Source: Mesorhizobium japonicum MAFF 303099 (lineage in GTDB: Bacteria; Pseudomonadota; Alphaproteobacteria; Rhizobiales; Rhizobiaceae). From it: a stretch of 64,000 nt of DNA. Under the pieces are notes generated by a model. The model made no database searches. It had not been told where the DNA came from and saw nothing but the letters and a program-made list of their open reading frames with translations. Position numbers and translations under genes: made by a program. Below are positions 36,856-46,606 of this stretch, one piece after another (positions within the stretch are counted from its first letter, which is position 1; every line of letters starts with the position of its first letter). The stretch covers positions 682,001-746,000 of the forward strand of contig NC_002678.2 of the NCBI RefSeq assembly GCF_000009625.1, written 5' to 3'.

Positions 36856-38277
36856 CTACTCCTGCGGCCGACCGGGTTCGAAATACCGTCCGGGAAACTC
36901 GATGCCCATGGCGCGCAGATCCTCCAGGAAGCGCGGCCGGATGCCGGTCGCCTCGAAATAACCGAGAATGCCGCCATCGGCGTCCATGCCGGTGCGCACG
37001 AAGCGGAATATCTCCTGCATCTGGATGACGTCGCCTTCCATGCCGGTCACCTCGGCAACGCTCGTCACCTTGCGCTTGCCGTCGGAAAGCCGGGTCAGTT
37101 GCACGATGATGTCGATGGCGCTGGCGATCTGACTGCGGATCGACTGCACCGTCATCGGCATGCCGGTCATGCCCAGCATCTGTTCGAGGCGCGAAATGGC
37201 ATCGCGCGGCGTGTTGGCGTGGATGGTCGCCATCGACCCTTCATGGCCGGTGTTCATCGCCTGCAGCATGTCGAAAGCCTCCTCGCCGCGGCACTCGCCG
37301 AGGATGACGCGGTCGGGACGCATGCGCAGCGCGTTTTTGACGAGATCGCGCTGCTTGAGTTCGCCATGGCCCTCGATGTTGGCGGGGCGCGTTTCCATGC
37401 GCGCGACATGCGGCTGCTGCAGCTGAAGTTCGGCCGCGTCCTCGATGGTGATCAACCGCTCGTCTTCGGGAATGAAGGCCGACAACGCGTTGAGCATCGT
37501 CGTCTTGCCGGTGCCGGTGCCGCCCGAAATGATCGTCGTCTTGCGGGCGTGCACGGCCGCCGCCAGCACTTCGGCCATGTTCTGGGTGATGGCGCCGAAT
37601 TCGACCAGCTTGTGCAGGCCGAGCTTGTTCTTGGAGAATTTGCGGATCGACACCAGCGGCCCGTCGACGCCAACCGGGCGGATGGCCGCGTTGAAGCGCG
37701 AGCCGTCCAGCATACGGGCATCGACCATCGGCTGCGATTCGTCGACGCGACGGCCAACCGCGGCGACGATTTTGTTAATAATTCTAAGCAGATGCGCCTC
37801 ATCCTTGAACGGGATATGGACCTGCTGCAACTTGCCCTTCTTTTCGATGAAGCAGTTCTGGTGGCCGTTGATCAGGATGTCGTTGATTTCGGGATCCTTG
37901 AGCAACGGCTCGAGCGGGCCAAGACCGACCATCTCGTCGACGATATCGTCGACCAGCGCTTCGAGTTCGGCGGTGTTGATCGCCATCCGCTCCTGGCGGG
38001 TCTTTTCCGAAACGAAATCATGCACCTGACGGCGCATCTCATCCTTGGGCAAACGCTCCAGCGCCACCAGGTTGATTTCCTCGAGCAGCATGCGGTGAAT
38101 GCGCACGCGCGCATCGAGCACCTTGTTGGCGTTCTTTGCCGGCGCGACATCGGGCTTTGCCGGCAAAGCCTTCCGGCTGGTCGGGATGACGACCGCATGA
38201 TGCGCGACCGGCGTTGACTCCGCCGAGCGCTGCGGACGCGCGTCGCGGTTCTGCAGGGTGGAAAAACGGCTGGTCAT
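36856..38277 (-). CDS. cpaF: Tad pilus assembly ATPase CpaF/TadA
   Basis: 473 residues of the secretion ATPase (GspE/VirB11-like) family. Walker A is [16 protein letters not shown]; the acidic and His boxes are [31 protein letters not shown] and [14 protein letters not shown]. It powers pilus extension and retraction at the inner membrane. The ATG at 38277 overlaps the cpaE stop (ATGA). The first 50 residues or so are a poorly conserved, disordered lead. Confidence 0.95.
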   Translation of the reverse strand: MTSRFSTLQNRDARPQRSAESTPVAHHAVVIPTSRKALPAKPDVAPAKNANKVLDARVRIHRMLLEEINLVALERLPKDEMRRQVHDFVSEKTRQERMAINTAELEALVDDIVDEMVGLGPLEPLLKDPEINDILINGHQNCFIEKKGKLQQVHIPFKDEAHLLRIINKIVAAVGRRVDESQPMVDARMLDGSRFNAAIRPVGVDGPLVSIRKFSKNKLGLHKLVEFGAITQNMAEVLAAAVHARKTTIISGGTGTGKTTMLNALSAFIPEDERLITIEDAAELQLQQPHVARMETRPANIEGHGELKQRDLVKNALRMRPDRVILGECRGEEAFDMLQAMNTGHEGSMATIHANTPRDAISRLEQMLGMTGMPMTVQSIRSQIASAIDIIVQLTRLSDGKRKVTSVAEVTGMEGDVIQMQEIFRFVRTGMDADGGILGYFEATGIRPRFLEDLRAMGIEFPGRYFEPGRPQE

Positions 38278-39488
38278 CCGGCCTTCCTTTTCAAGAAGCC
38301 CTTGCCGAGGCCGAACAGCGACTTCGATTTGGCTCCGGTCGCGACCGCCTCCTCCGGCAGGATGATCTTCTTCAGATCGTTGACGACATTGGCATTGGGG
38401 TCGATCTCGTGCAGCGGCACGCCGCGGTCGACCGCCTCGCGCACCAGCCGGTAGTTGTTCGCGATGCCGCCGACGAAATGCTCGCCAAGGATCTCCTGGA
38501 CGTCCGCCTGCTTGATGCCGTTGTCGAACATCTTCTGCTCGAAACGGTTGACGATGACGTTCGGCTTCACTTCCTTGCCGGCGGTCTCGTAGACCGCCTG
38601 GATCAGCCTTTGCGTGTGGCGCAGGCACGGCACCGTCATCTCGGCGACGATATAGAGCTTGTTGGAGCCAAGCAGCACCGTCTCCGTCCAGGGAAACCAG
38701 GTGCGCGGCATGTCGATGACGACATTGTCGAAATAGGCCGAGACGAGGTCCAGCATGCGCACCACGACATCGGTCTTGAACGAGCGCATCTCCGCCGGAT
38801 GCGTCGGCGCGGCCAGCACGCAAAGTCCGCTGGCATGCTTGGACAGCATCACGTCCAGCAATTGCCGGTCGAGGCGTTCGGGCTGGTTCTCGATCTCGGT
38901 GATGTCGAAACGCGGCTCGAGGTCGAGATATTCGGCACAGGCGCCCTGCTGGAAATTGAGGTCGACCACGCAGGTCGAGGCGCCGCGCGTCACCGAGTGA
39001 TGCAGCTGGAACGCTGTCTGCAGCGCCAGCGTCGTGGTGCCGACGCCGCCGGCGGCCGGCATGAAGGTATAGATTTGCGATTCGGTGTTTTCCTCACGCC
39101 CCGGCCCTTGCAGGGCCCGCACCACTGAGCGCACCAGATCGGCCGTGGTGATCGGCTTGACCAGGAAGTCCGCGACCTTGAGCTGTACCAGGATGCGCAC
39201 CGCGGCGGCGTTGAACTCCTGGGTGACGACAACCACCGGCGCCTTGCCCTCCAGCCGGCGCATGACGCGCTGCAGCGACTCGACCTCTTCCAGTCTGGCC
39301 GCGTCCATGTCGACGATGATGGCGCCGAAATCCGCTTCCTGGATCTCGCCGCGCAGTTCGGTGACGTTCTTTTCCACTGTCGAGAGCTGGATGATCTCGG
39401 AGGCGGCGAATGCGGTCCGCGTGTCCTGCACGAAGGTCTTGTCCGTCGATACGAGCAGGATCTTCTTGGTCTTGATGCCGTTTGCCAT
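38274..39488 (-). CDS. cpaE: Pilus localisation/assembly protein CpaE (receiver-like plus MinD-like ATPase)
   Basis: 404 residues. Residues 10-125 form a receiver-like domain (KILLVSTDKTFVQD, AIIVDMDAAR). They are followed by a ParA/MinD ATPase domain with deviant Walker A MPAAGGVGTTTLALQT and the ATPase motif NVVIDMPRTWFPW. CpaE proteins place the tad machinery at the pole. The Walker A here has Gly where the signature Lys of KGGVGKT would be. This is common in CpaE/TadZ and suggests binding more than hydrolysis. It overlaps cpaF by 4 nt. Confidence 0.93.
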   Translation of the reverse strand: MANGIKTKKILLVSTDKTFVQDTRTAFAASEIIQLSTVEKNVTELRGEIQEADFGAIIVDMDAARLEEVESLQRVMRRLEGKAPVVVVTQEFNAAAVRILVQLKVADFLVKPITTADLVRSVVRALQGPGREENTESQIYTFMPAAGGVGTTTLALQTAFQLHHSVTRGASTCVVDLNFQQGACAEYLDLEPRFDITEIENQPERLDRQLLDVMLSKHASGLCVLAAPTHPAEMRSFKTDVVVRMLDLVSAYFDNVVIDMPRTWFPWTETVLLGSNKLYIVAEMTVPCLRHTQRLIQAVYETAGKEVKPNVIVNRFEQKMFDNGIKQADVQEILGEHFVGGIANNYRLVREAVDRGVPLHEIDPNANVVNDLKKIILPEEAVATGAKSKSLFGLGKGFLKRKAG

Positions 39489-39523
39489 TTTTGTCAGCCT
39501 GTGAGCTCGATCGCCCTTTGGGG

Positions 39524-39793
39524 TCAGTTGCCCGTGGTCGTCTGCGATGCCTTCGAAGCGGCGGCCTGATCCGGCGTGACCGGCCCGGCATCGCCACGCT
39601 TGGCAGGCACGAGAAGCCTTGTGTTCTGGACGCCGTACTTCCAGGGATCGACCATCTGCATGACGGTGTTGGCGGCCTGGGCGTTGCCGGAGCCCGGCGT
39701 CACCCCTTCGCTGCGTATGTAATCGTCGCTGGTGCAGCCGCCGGCCAAAACGGCAAGGAGCAAGGCGACACTCGATCTCAGGACCAGACGCAT
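39524..39793 (-). CDS. Small pilus-cluster lipoprotein in the CpaD position
   Basis: 89 residues. The signal MRLVLRSSVALLLAVLAGGC ends in a lipobox, and the mature part has the motif TPGSGNAQAANTVMQMVDPW. It sits between cpaC and cpaE, where cpaD is found in Caulobacter, but is far shorter than CpaD (about 200 residues or more). The MQMVDPW-type segment resembles the C-terminal portion of CpaD/small Tad lipoproteins. ATG 39793 has AAGGA 9 nt upstream and lies 4 bp after the cpaC stop codon. An outer-membrane pilotin role is inferred. Confidence 0.75.
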   Translation of the reverse strand: MRLVLRSSVALLLAVLAGGCTSDDYIRSEGVTPGSGNAQAANTVMQMVDPWKYGVQNTRLLVPAKRGDAGPVTPDQAAASKASQTTTGN

Positions 39794-39797
39794 GGCT

Positions 39798-41237
39798 TCA
39801 GTCCTTCGGCAGGTCGAGGAAGTGCCCGACCGTGGTGGTGGGAGCGGTCCGTGCGGCGCTGCCATCGGCCAGCGCCAGCGCCCGGCCGGCGTCCGATGCC
39901 TTCACTTCCTCGGTGTTGTTGAGGAAATAGTCGACATTGCTGGCCGGCCGCGTGCCGTCGGTCGGCTCGACCATTTTCTTCGACGGATCGACCGGCTTGA
40001 CCAGGTAGGGCGTGACGATGATGACCAGATCGGTCTCGCGCCGCTGGTAGGATTTCGACGAGAACAGCGCCCCGAGCACCGGCATCTTGCCGAGGCCGGG
40101 AATGCGCGATGTGGTGATGTCGTTTTGCGACTGCAGCAGTCCCGCGATCATGAAGCTCTGGCCGTTCTTGAGATCGACGGAGGTCTTGGCGCGGCGCACG
40201 ATGAAGCCCGGCACGGAGATAGTGCCGATGTTATAGGAGGACGACGCATCGATGGAGGAGACTTCCGGCGCGATGTCGAGGCTGACCAGCCCGTCCTTGA
40301 GCACGGTCGGCGTGAAGTCCAGGCTGACGCCGTATTTCTTGTAGCTGACGGAGATCTTGCCGTTGTCTTCAGAGACCGGGATCGGGAATTCGCCGCCGGC
40401 CAGGAAGCTCGCCGTCTCGCCGGAGCGGGCGATCAGGTTCGGTTCCGCCAACCGCCGGGCAAGACCGCGCTCTTCCAGGGCCTTGATGGCGATATCGATC
40501 GACACGCCGTTCGACAGCAGCCGGCCGATGATTTCGCCGGTGCCGGCCGCCGGCACGGTTCCTGGGTCGAGCGAAACGTCGCGTCCGCCGAAACCGTAGG
40601 CAAAATTGGCACTGTATTTGGCACCCAGATCCTGCCCCGCCTGGCGGTTGATCTCGACGAAGCGGACGTTGAGCTGAACCTGCTGCGACGACGAGATGTT
40701 GACCGAGTTGATCACTTCCTCTGTGCCGGAAAAGCGCGTTGCGATCTTGTTTGCCTTTTCGGCGGCGACCGCATCATCCGCCTCGCCCGACAGCACGACA
40801 CGGCCATTGGCCGAGCCGACCTTGATCTTGGCGTCCGGCACGCTGGCGCGGATGGTGCTGGCCAGCTGATCCGTGTCGAGCGTCACTTCGATGTCGACGG
40901 TGCCGACGAGCTGCTTCTTCTCGTCGAACAGCGCAATGCCGGTGGTGCCGAGATTGTTGCCGAGCACATAGAAGGATTTGTCGGTCAGTGGATTGACGTT
41001 GGCGATCTCAGGATCGCCGATGACGATCTGGTAGAAGGCGGCATTCGTCACGATCGTCTTGGGCTTGCCCTTGGCGACCTTGATCGACGCATTCTTGGTC
41101 GCCGAGACATAGACGATGTCATTGTCCGCCTTGGCCACGCCGGGCAAAGCGAGCATTGCGCCCGCAACCAGCGCGGCAGCCATCGCCAGAGCGCGCGCAA
41201 AGCGCGATCGATCCATCATTCGATATAGGGTACACAT
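39798..41237 (-). CDS. cpaC: Tad pilus secretin CpaC/RcpA
   Basis: About 479 residues. The order is: signal peptide (AMAAALVAGAMLALPGVAKA), an N-terminal pilus/secretin N domain (SIKVAKGKPKTIVTNAAFYQ), a BON-like segment (GRVVLSGEADDAVAAEKANK), then the secretin core (VSLDFTPTVLKDGLVSLDIA, GLLQSQNDITTSRIPGLGKM). It forms the outer-membrane pore for the pilus. Start choice is uncertain: ATG 41237 has AGGG 8 nt upstream; ATG 41243 and ATG 41219-41222 are alternatives. Confidence 0.93.
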   Translation of the reverse strand: MCTLYRMMDRSRFARALAMAAALVAGAMLALPGVAKADNDIVYVSATKNASIKVAKGKPKTIVTNAAFYQIVIGDPEIANVNPLTDKSFYVLGNNLGTTGIALFDEKKQLVGTVDIEVTLDTDQLASTIRASVPDAKIKVGSANGRVVLSGEADDAVAAEKANKIATRFSGTEEVINSVNISSSQQVQLNVRFVEINRQAGQDLGAKYSANFAYGFGGRDVSLDPGTVPAAGTGEIIGRLLSNGVSIDIAIKALEERGLARRLAEPNLIARSGETASFLAGGEFPIPVSEDNGKISVSYKKYGVSLDFTPTVLKDGLVSLDIAPEVSSIDASSSYNIGTISVPGFIVRRAKTSVDLKNGQSFMIAGLLQSQNDITTSRIPGLGKMPVLGALFSSKSYQRRETDLVIIVTPYLVKPVDPSKKMVEPTDGTRPASNVDYFLNNTEEVKASDAGRALALADGSAARTAPTTTVGHFLDLPKD

Positions 41238-41273
41238 CAACATTGCCCTGTCCCGTCCGGTCCCCACCGGCCT

Positions 41274-42200
41274 TTACTTCTGGTCCCGCTCAGGAACCTG
41301 ATATTCCTCGGCCTTCGTGCCGCGCGTCACGATGACCGTCTTGAATTTCGGCTTCTCCGGCTCCTTGGTTATCGCATCGAACAGCGAGCCGGCCGCGGCC
41401 TGAGCCTTGGCCGCCACCGATCCGCCAAACGACGAGATGGTGGTGACGCCGTTCTTGCCGTCGCCGCCTTCGGAGGCCGAGCGCAGCGACAGCGACAGCG
41501 TGCCGACGGTGCGGGCAAGCGCCACTTTCTGCGCGCCTTCGGTCGTCACTTCGATGGTCACGGAATTCGTGATCTGCGGCGTCGTCTGGCGCTCGTCGGC
41601 ACCCTGGCCGACACTCAGCACCTTGGCGTCGGCAACGACGATCTCGGAGGTGACGGTCGAACCGGCAGCACCTTGCGCGTTCTTGGCAACTTCCTGGATT
41701 TCGCCGGCATCGCGCGTCAGCACGACATCGACGCGGTCGCCCGGCGTGACGAACCCGCCGACACCGGCGATCTCGTCGGTTCGGATGGTCACCGCCCGCA
41801 TTCCGGGCGTCAGCATGTTGGAGAGCGTCGCGCGGCCGTTCGGCCCCGACAGCTTGGTCAGCAGCACCGGTTCGTTGACCTCGATCGGCGACAGCACGAT
41901 GCGATTGCCCTCGCCGAGCAATCCGTCGATGGTGGCAAAGGCGCCTTGCGGCAGGGAATCCTGCGGCCAGGGGATTTCGATCAGCTTGGCGCGATCGAGT
42001 TCCTGGCCGTAGCGCAGCGGCGCTTTCGCTACCACAATGGTCTTGAATTCGATCCTGGGCGGTACCGGAGCGGCGATCGACGCCGTCTTCTCCTCGGCAT
42101 CGGCCTTGGCCTGGCTCTTGACCCAGAAATCCGCGGCAAAGATCGAGATCGCGCCGAAAACGGCGGCGATGCCGATCATCGTTATGGCCTTGCCCCTCAC
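41274..42200 (-). CDS. cpaB: Pilus assembly protein CpaB/RcpC
   Basis: 308 residues. One N-terminal membrane helix is followed by a SAF domain (IVVAKAPLRYGQELDRAKLI, MRAVTIRTDEIAGVGGFVTP) and the RcpC/CpaB C-terminal region. The start codon is GTG 42200, with AGGGG 7 nt upstream. It is the first gene of the tad operon in this window. The pilin (pilA/flp) and the prepilin peptidase cpaA, which often precede cpaB, are absent: the next gene upstream is the divergent parE. Confidence 0.92.
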   Translation of the reverse strand: MRGKAITMIGIAAVFGAISIFAADFWVKSQAKADAEEKTASIAAPVPPRIEFKTIVVAKAPLRYGQELDRAKLIEIPWPQDSLPQGAFATIDGLLGEGNRIVLSPIEVNEPVLLTKLSGPNGRATLSNMLTPGMRAVTIRTDEIAGVGGFVTPGDRVDVVLTRDAGEIQEVAKNAQGAAGSTVTSEIVVADAKVLSVGQGADERQTTPQITNSVTIEVTTEGAQKVALARTVGTLSLSLRSASEGGDGKNGVTTISSFGGSVAAKAQAAAGSLFDAITKEPEKPKFKTVIVTRGTKAEEYQVPERDQK

Positions 42201-42428
42201 GCCGAAACCCCTGATACCCGTCGTTTCTTGTTATGTTGGGCTCACGCTAGGCCGCTTTGTTAAAGAATCAGGAATGTAGAACGGTGGTATTGGACCTATT
42301 TCCGCCCGCTTGGTTATCGAATGGTTTTAGGATAAGACGGGTCAAATCCCCGAACGTAACAGGAACCTCCGTCGCTTGGCGCTGAAAAGCGTGGCAGTAT
42401 CGACGGGTGATTCGCAGCACCGGACCCT

Positions 42429-44495
42429 ATGGCAGGCATGGACGACAACAACGACCTCTTCGGCAATATGGACAAGCAGCCGCAGCCGGTTCGCACACCG
42501 GCGCGCCCGGCCGACCCGCTTGTGCAGGCAGCAGCCAAGCGCCCGGCCGCGACCAAGGATGGCAGCGAGGGCTACAGCGCCGCCGACATCGAGGTGCTCG
42601 AAGGCCTGGAGCCGGTGCGCCGCCGGCCAGGCATGTATATTGGCGGCACCGACGACAAGGCGATGCATCACCTGTTCGCCGAGGTCATCGACAATTCGAT
42701 GGACGAGGCGGTTGCCGGCCATGCCACCTTCATCGATGTCGAGCTTTCGGCCGACGGGTTTCTGACCGTTACCGACAATGGCCGCGGCATCCCGGTCGAT
42801 CCGCATCCGAAATTCAAGAAGCCGGCGCTCGAAGTCATCATGACGACGCTGCATTCGGGCGGCAAATTCGACTCCAAGGTCTATGAAACCTCCGGCGGCC
42901 TGCATGGCGTCGGCGTTTCCGTGGTCAACGCGCTGTCGGATCATCTCGAGGTCGAGGTCGCGCGTGGCCGCCAGCTCTATCGCCAGCGCTTTTCGCGCGG
43001 CATTCCGGTAAGCGGCCTAGAGCAGCTTGGCGAGGTCCATAATCGGCGCGGAACGAAAATCCGCTTCCATCCCGACGAGCAGATCTTCGGCAAGGGCGCG
43101 GCCTTCGAACCGGCGCGCCTCTACCGCATGACGCGCTCGAAAGCCTATCTGTTCGGCGGTGTCGAAATCCGCTGGACCTGCGATCCCTCGCTGATCAAGG
43201 AAAAGGACCAGACGCCGGCCAAGGCTGAGTTCCATTTCCCCGGCGGCCTGAAGGACTATCTCAAGGCATCGCTCGGCGACGACTTTCAGGTGACGCGGGA
43301 AATCTTCGCGGGAAAAAGCGAAAAGCAAGGCGGCCATGGCTCGCTCGAATGGGCGGTGACCTGGTTCGGCGGCGACGGCTTCATCAATTCCTACTGCAAC
43401 ACCATCCCGACCGGCGAAGGCGGTACGCACGAGGCCGGCTTCCGCAACGTGCTGACCCGGGGCTTGCGCGCCTATGCCGATCTGGTCGGCAACAAGCGCG
43501 CCTCCATCGTCACCTCCGAAGACGTCATGATCTCGGCCGCCGGCATGCTATCGGTGTTCATCCGCGAGCCTGAATTCGTTGGCCAGACCAAGGACAGGCT
43601 GGCGACGATCGAGGCAATCCGCATTGTCGAGACCGCGATCCGCGATCCGTTCGACCATTGGCTGGCCGACAATCCGCAGGAAGCCTCGAAGCTGCTGGAA
43701 TGGGTGATCGCGCGCGCCGACGAGCGGGTGCGCCGGCGCCAGGAAAAAGAAGTGTCGCGCAAGAGCGCGGTGCGCAAATTGCGCCTGCCGGGCAAGCTCG
43801 CCGACTGCACGCAGAACGCGGCGGCCGGTGCCGAACTGTTCATCGTCGAAGGTGACTCCGCCGGCGGCTCGGCCAAACAGGCGCGCGACCGTGCCAGCCA
43901 GGCAGTACTGCCATTGCGCGGAAAAATCCTCAACGTGGCCAGTGCCGGCAATGACAAGCTGGCGGCCAACCAGCAGATATCGGACCTGATCCAGGCTCTC
44001 GGCTGCGGCACGCGCTCAAAATACCGCGACGAGGATTTGCGCTACGACCGCGTCATCATCATGACCGACGCCGACGTCGACGGCGCCCATATCGCTTCGC
44101 TGCTGATCACCTTCTTCTACCAGGAAATGCCGGCGCTGGTGCGTGGCGGCCATCTCTATCTGGCGGTGCCGCCGCTTTACTCGATCCGGCAAGGCGGCAA
44201 GGTCGCCTATGCCCGCGACGATGCGCACAAGGACGAGCTCCTGCGCACCGAATTCACCGGGCGCGGCAAGGTCGAGCTTGGCCGCTTCAAGGGCCTGGGC
44301 GAGATGATGGCCTCGCAGCTCAAGGAGACCACCATGGATCCGAGAAAGCGCACGCTGCTCAGGGTCGATGTGAACGAAATCGATTCAGCCACCAAGGACA
44401 GGGTCGATGAGCTGATGGGCACCAAGCCGGAAGCCCGCTTCCGCTTCATCCAGGAGCGTGCCGAATTCGCCGAGACGGAAGTGCTGGATATCTAG
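42429..44495 (+). CDS. parE: DNA topoisomerase IV subunit B
   Basis: 688 residues, the size of ParE and shorter than GyrB. The GHKL ATPase motifs are [13 protein letters not shown] and DNGRGIPVD. The transducer follows. The TOPRIM domain has [28 protein letters not shown] and [12 protein letters not shown]. It provides ATP-driven decatenation with ParC (not in the window). ATG 42429 or ATG 42438 could be the start; both are close to a purine-rich site. It is divergent from the tad operon with 228 bp between. Confidence 0.93.
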   Translation: MAGMDDNNDLFGNMDKQPQPVRTPARPADPLVQAAAKRPAATKDGSEGYSAADIEVLEGLEPVRRRPGMYIGGTDDKAMHHLFAEVIDNSMDEAVAGHATFIDVELSADGFLTVTDNGRGIPVDPHPKFKKPALEVIMTTLHSGGKFDSKVYETSGGLHGVGVSVVNALSDHLEVEVARGRQLYRQRFSRGIPVSGLEQLGEVHNRRGTKIRFHPDEQIFGKGAAFEPARLYRMTRSKAYLFGGVEIRWTCDPSLIKEKDQTPAKAEFHFPGGLKDYLKASLGDDFQVTREIFAGKSEKQGGHGSLEWAVTWFGGDGFINSYCNTIPTGEGGTHEAGFRNVLTRGLRAYADLVGNKRASIVTSEDVMISAAGMLSVFIREPEFVGQTKDRLATIEAIRIVETAIRDPFDHWLADNPQEASKLLEWVIARADERVRRRQEKEVSRKSAVRKLRLPGKLADCTQNAAAGAELFIVEGDSAGGSAKQARDRASQAVLPLRGKILNVASAGNDKLAANQQISDLIQALGCGTRSKYRDEDLRYDRVIIMTDADVDGAHIASLLITFFYQEMPALVRGGHLYLAVPPLYSIRQGGKVAYARDDAHKDELLRTEFTGRGKVELGRFKGLGEMMASQLKETTMDPRKRTLLRVDVNEIDSATKDRVDELMGTKPEARFRFIQERAEFAETEVLDI

Positions 44496-44539
44496 CCGCG
44501 GGCCAGTTTAGCTTGCGCTTCCGATATGGAGACCGGCAC

Positions 44540-46606
44540 GTGACCTGGGCGCGGCTGAAAGCCTATTTCGAGACGAGCCTGGCCGGGTTGACGCAGCCGA
44601 CGCGCTCGGACTGGATTTTCGCCCTGCGCACCGTTTCGGCCGGCCTGATTGCGCTGCTTGCCGCCTATGCCCTCAAGCTCGACCACCCGCAATGGGCGAT
44701 GATGACGGTGTTCATCGTCGCCCAGCCTGTCGCGGGTATGGTGCTGGCGAAGGGTTTCTACCGGTTGCTCGGCACGCTGGCCGGCGGGCTGGCGGCGATC
44801 GGCATCACCACTGTCTTCGGCACCAACCCATGGGTTCTGGTGACGGTGCTCGCCGTCTGGATCGGCATCTGCACCTTCGTTTCCTCATTGCTGCGCAATC
44901 CCGAAGCCTATGGTGCGGCACTTGCCGGCTACACGGCGATGATCATCGGCCTGCCTGCCTTCGGACAGCCGCATCTGGTCGTCGATCTCGCTGTCGCCCG
45001 TTGCGCGGAAATCGTGCTTGGCATCGTCTGCGCCGGCGTGACCAGCCGGCTGATCCTGCCGAAACTGGCCAGCGATGCCATCATATCGCGGCTGAAGCGC
45101 TGCATTCTCGACCTTGCCACCTATGCCGCGGGCGCCTTCTCGGGAGGTGATACAGCGACACTTTCCGCACTGCATCGCAAACTCGTCGCGGACACCCAGA
45201 CACTTGGCGAAATGCGCGCCTATGCAAGGCTGGAAGCGCCGAGCTTCGCGCCGCGTGCCCACCCGGTGCGGCGCACCATCGGACAATTGCTCTCGGCCCT
45301 GTCGGCGGCACGCGCCCTGCATTCGCACGCCGCTCCGAAAAACGCAGCCCTCATCCCGGTGCGTTCGCAATTGCAGGCCCTTGTCGGCGATTTGGCAACA
45401 AAGCCCGGCGCACTGGACGATACGGCACCCTGGGTGGAACAGCTCGACGCCATCTCGGCCAGGGCCCGGCAACTGCCCGATGCTTCAATCGACCAGGGTG
45501 ACGACAGGGTCGGCACCATCACCCGCCTCACCATCGCCGCCGATTTCGCCGAGGCGCTCAAGCAGGTGCTGCGCGGGCTCGATGCCTTGCGCGCGCCGGT
45601 CACAGGTACCGGCCGCGCCGGCAGGCAGCCTGCGCTGGTGGTGCACCGCGACTACCCCGGCGCATCGCGCAATGCCGTGCGTGCCGCCCTTGCCACCCTG
45701 CTGGTCGCGGCCTTCTGGCTGACGACGAAATGGTCCGAGGCGGCGGGCACGGTCATTCTCGTTGCCGTCGTATCCAGCCTTTTCGCCGCTCGCCCCGATC
45801 CGGTGCAGGTGTCCTGGGGCTTCTTCAAGGGCACGCTGCTGGCTTTGCCCTTTGCCTTTCTCATCGGCCAGATCGCATTGCCTGCTTTGCCCGGCTTCGG
45901 CTGGTTCGTGCTGTTCGTTGTGCCGATCCTGGTGCCGACGGCGCTGGGCATGGCCAATCCGCGCTATGTCGGCATAGCCACGGCCTTCGCCATCAACTTC
46001 CTCGCTTTCCTCAGCCCGCATCAGGCGATGACCTACGATCCTGGCCCGTTCTTCGCCGGCTCGGCGTCCGTTCTGGTAGGCATTCTGCTGGCGATCGGCG
46101 TCTTCATTGTCGTGCTGCCCGCCGATCCGTGGCTCGCGGCGAACCGGATCGTACGGGCCATGCGCGAGGATTTGGCACGGCTTTGCCTGCACGAGCGCGT
46201 GCCGAGGCGTTCGGCCTTCGAAAGCCTCGCCTATGACCGCATCAACCAGCTGATGCCGCTGGTGCAGAATTCCGGCAGGAAGGGTGATGCGGTGCTGGGC
46301 GGCGGCGTCGCCGCCGTCACGGTCGGCCTGGAGATCCTGCGGCTGCGCGGCGCGAGCCAAAACCATGCCATCCCGTCCGAAACCGCACTTTCGATCGCCA
46401 ATTTCCTGAGAGGGCTGGCGCGCGAACTGCTGTTCCGCGCCCCCGGCGATCCGCAGACAGCCACCATTGCTGTCGCCCGGCAGTACGCGGCGAGCATCGC
46501 CCAGCGAAACGCCCCCGGCGACATGCTGCAGATCGCGGCATCCCTGCGCATCATTGCCGCCGCGATGGAGGATTTTCCCGATTTTTTCGCGAGGGATAAA
46601 GCCTAG
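44540..46606 (+). CDS. FUSC-family membrane protein (aromatic-acid exporter type)
   Basis: 688 residues. Two blocks of about six hydrophobic helices (residues 25-180 and 385-540) flank cytoplasmic helical regions, the YccS/AaeB/FUSC layout. The first block has DHPQWAMMTVFIVAQPVAGM, and the second NAVRAALATLLVAAFWLTTK. It probably acts as an inner-membrane efflux component; no membrane-fusion partner gene is adjacent. I use GTG 44540, which has GGAG 8 nt upstream; the ATG at 44513 lacks a site. Its TAG stop shares a CTAG with the stop codon of the convergent DUF2336 gene. Confidence 0.85.
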   Translation: MTWARLKAYFETSLAGLTQPTRSDWIFALRTVSAGLIALLAAYALKLDHPQWAMMTVFIVAQPVAGMVLAKGFYRLLGTLAGGLAAIGITTVFGTNPWVLVTVLAVWIGICTFVSSLLRNPEAYGAALAGYTAMIIGLPAFGQPHLVVDLAVARCAEIVLGIVCAGVTSRLILPKLASDAIISRLKRCILDLATYAAGAFSGGDTATLSALHRKLVADTQTLGEMRAYARLEAPSFAPRAHPVRRTIGQLLSALSAARALHSHAAPKNAALIPVRSQLQALVGDLATKPGALDDTAPWVEQLDAISARARQLPDASIDQGDDRVGTITRLTIAADFAEALKQVLRGLDALRAPVTGTGRAGRQPALVVHRDYPGASRNAVRAALATLLVAAFWLTTKWSEAAGTVILVAVVSSLFAARPDPVQVSWGFFKGTLLALPFAFLIGQIALPALPGFGWFVLFVVPILVPTALGMANPRYVGIATAFAINFLAFLSPHQAMTYDPGPFFAGSASVLVGILLAIGVFIVVLPADPWLAANRIVRAMREDLARLCLHERVPRRSAFESLAYDRINQLMPLVQNSGRKGDAVLGGGVAAVTVGLEILRLRGASQNHAIPSETALSIANFLRGLARELLFRAPGDPQTATIAVARQYAASIAQRNAPGDMLQIAASLRIIAAAMEDFPDFFARDKA

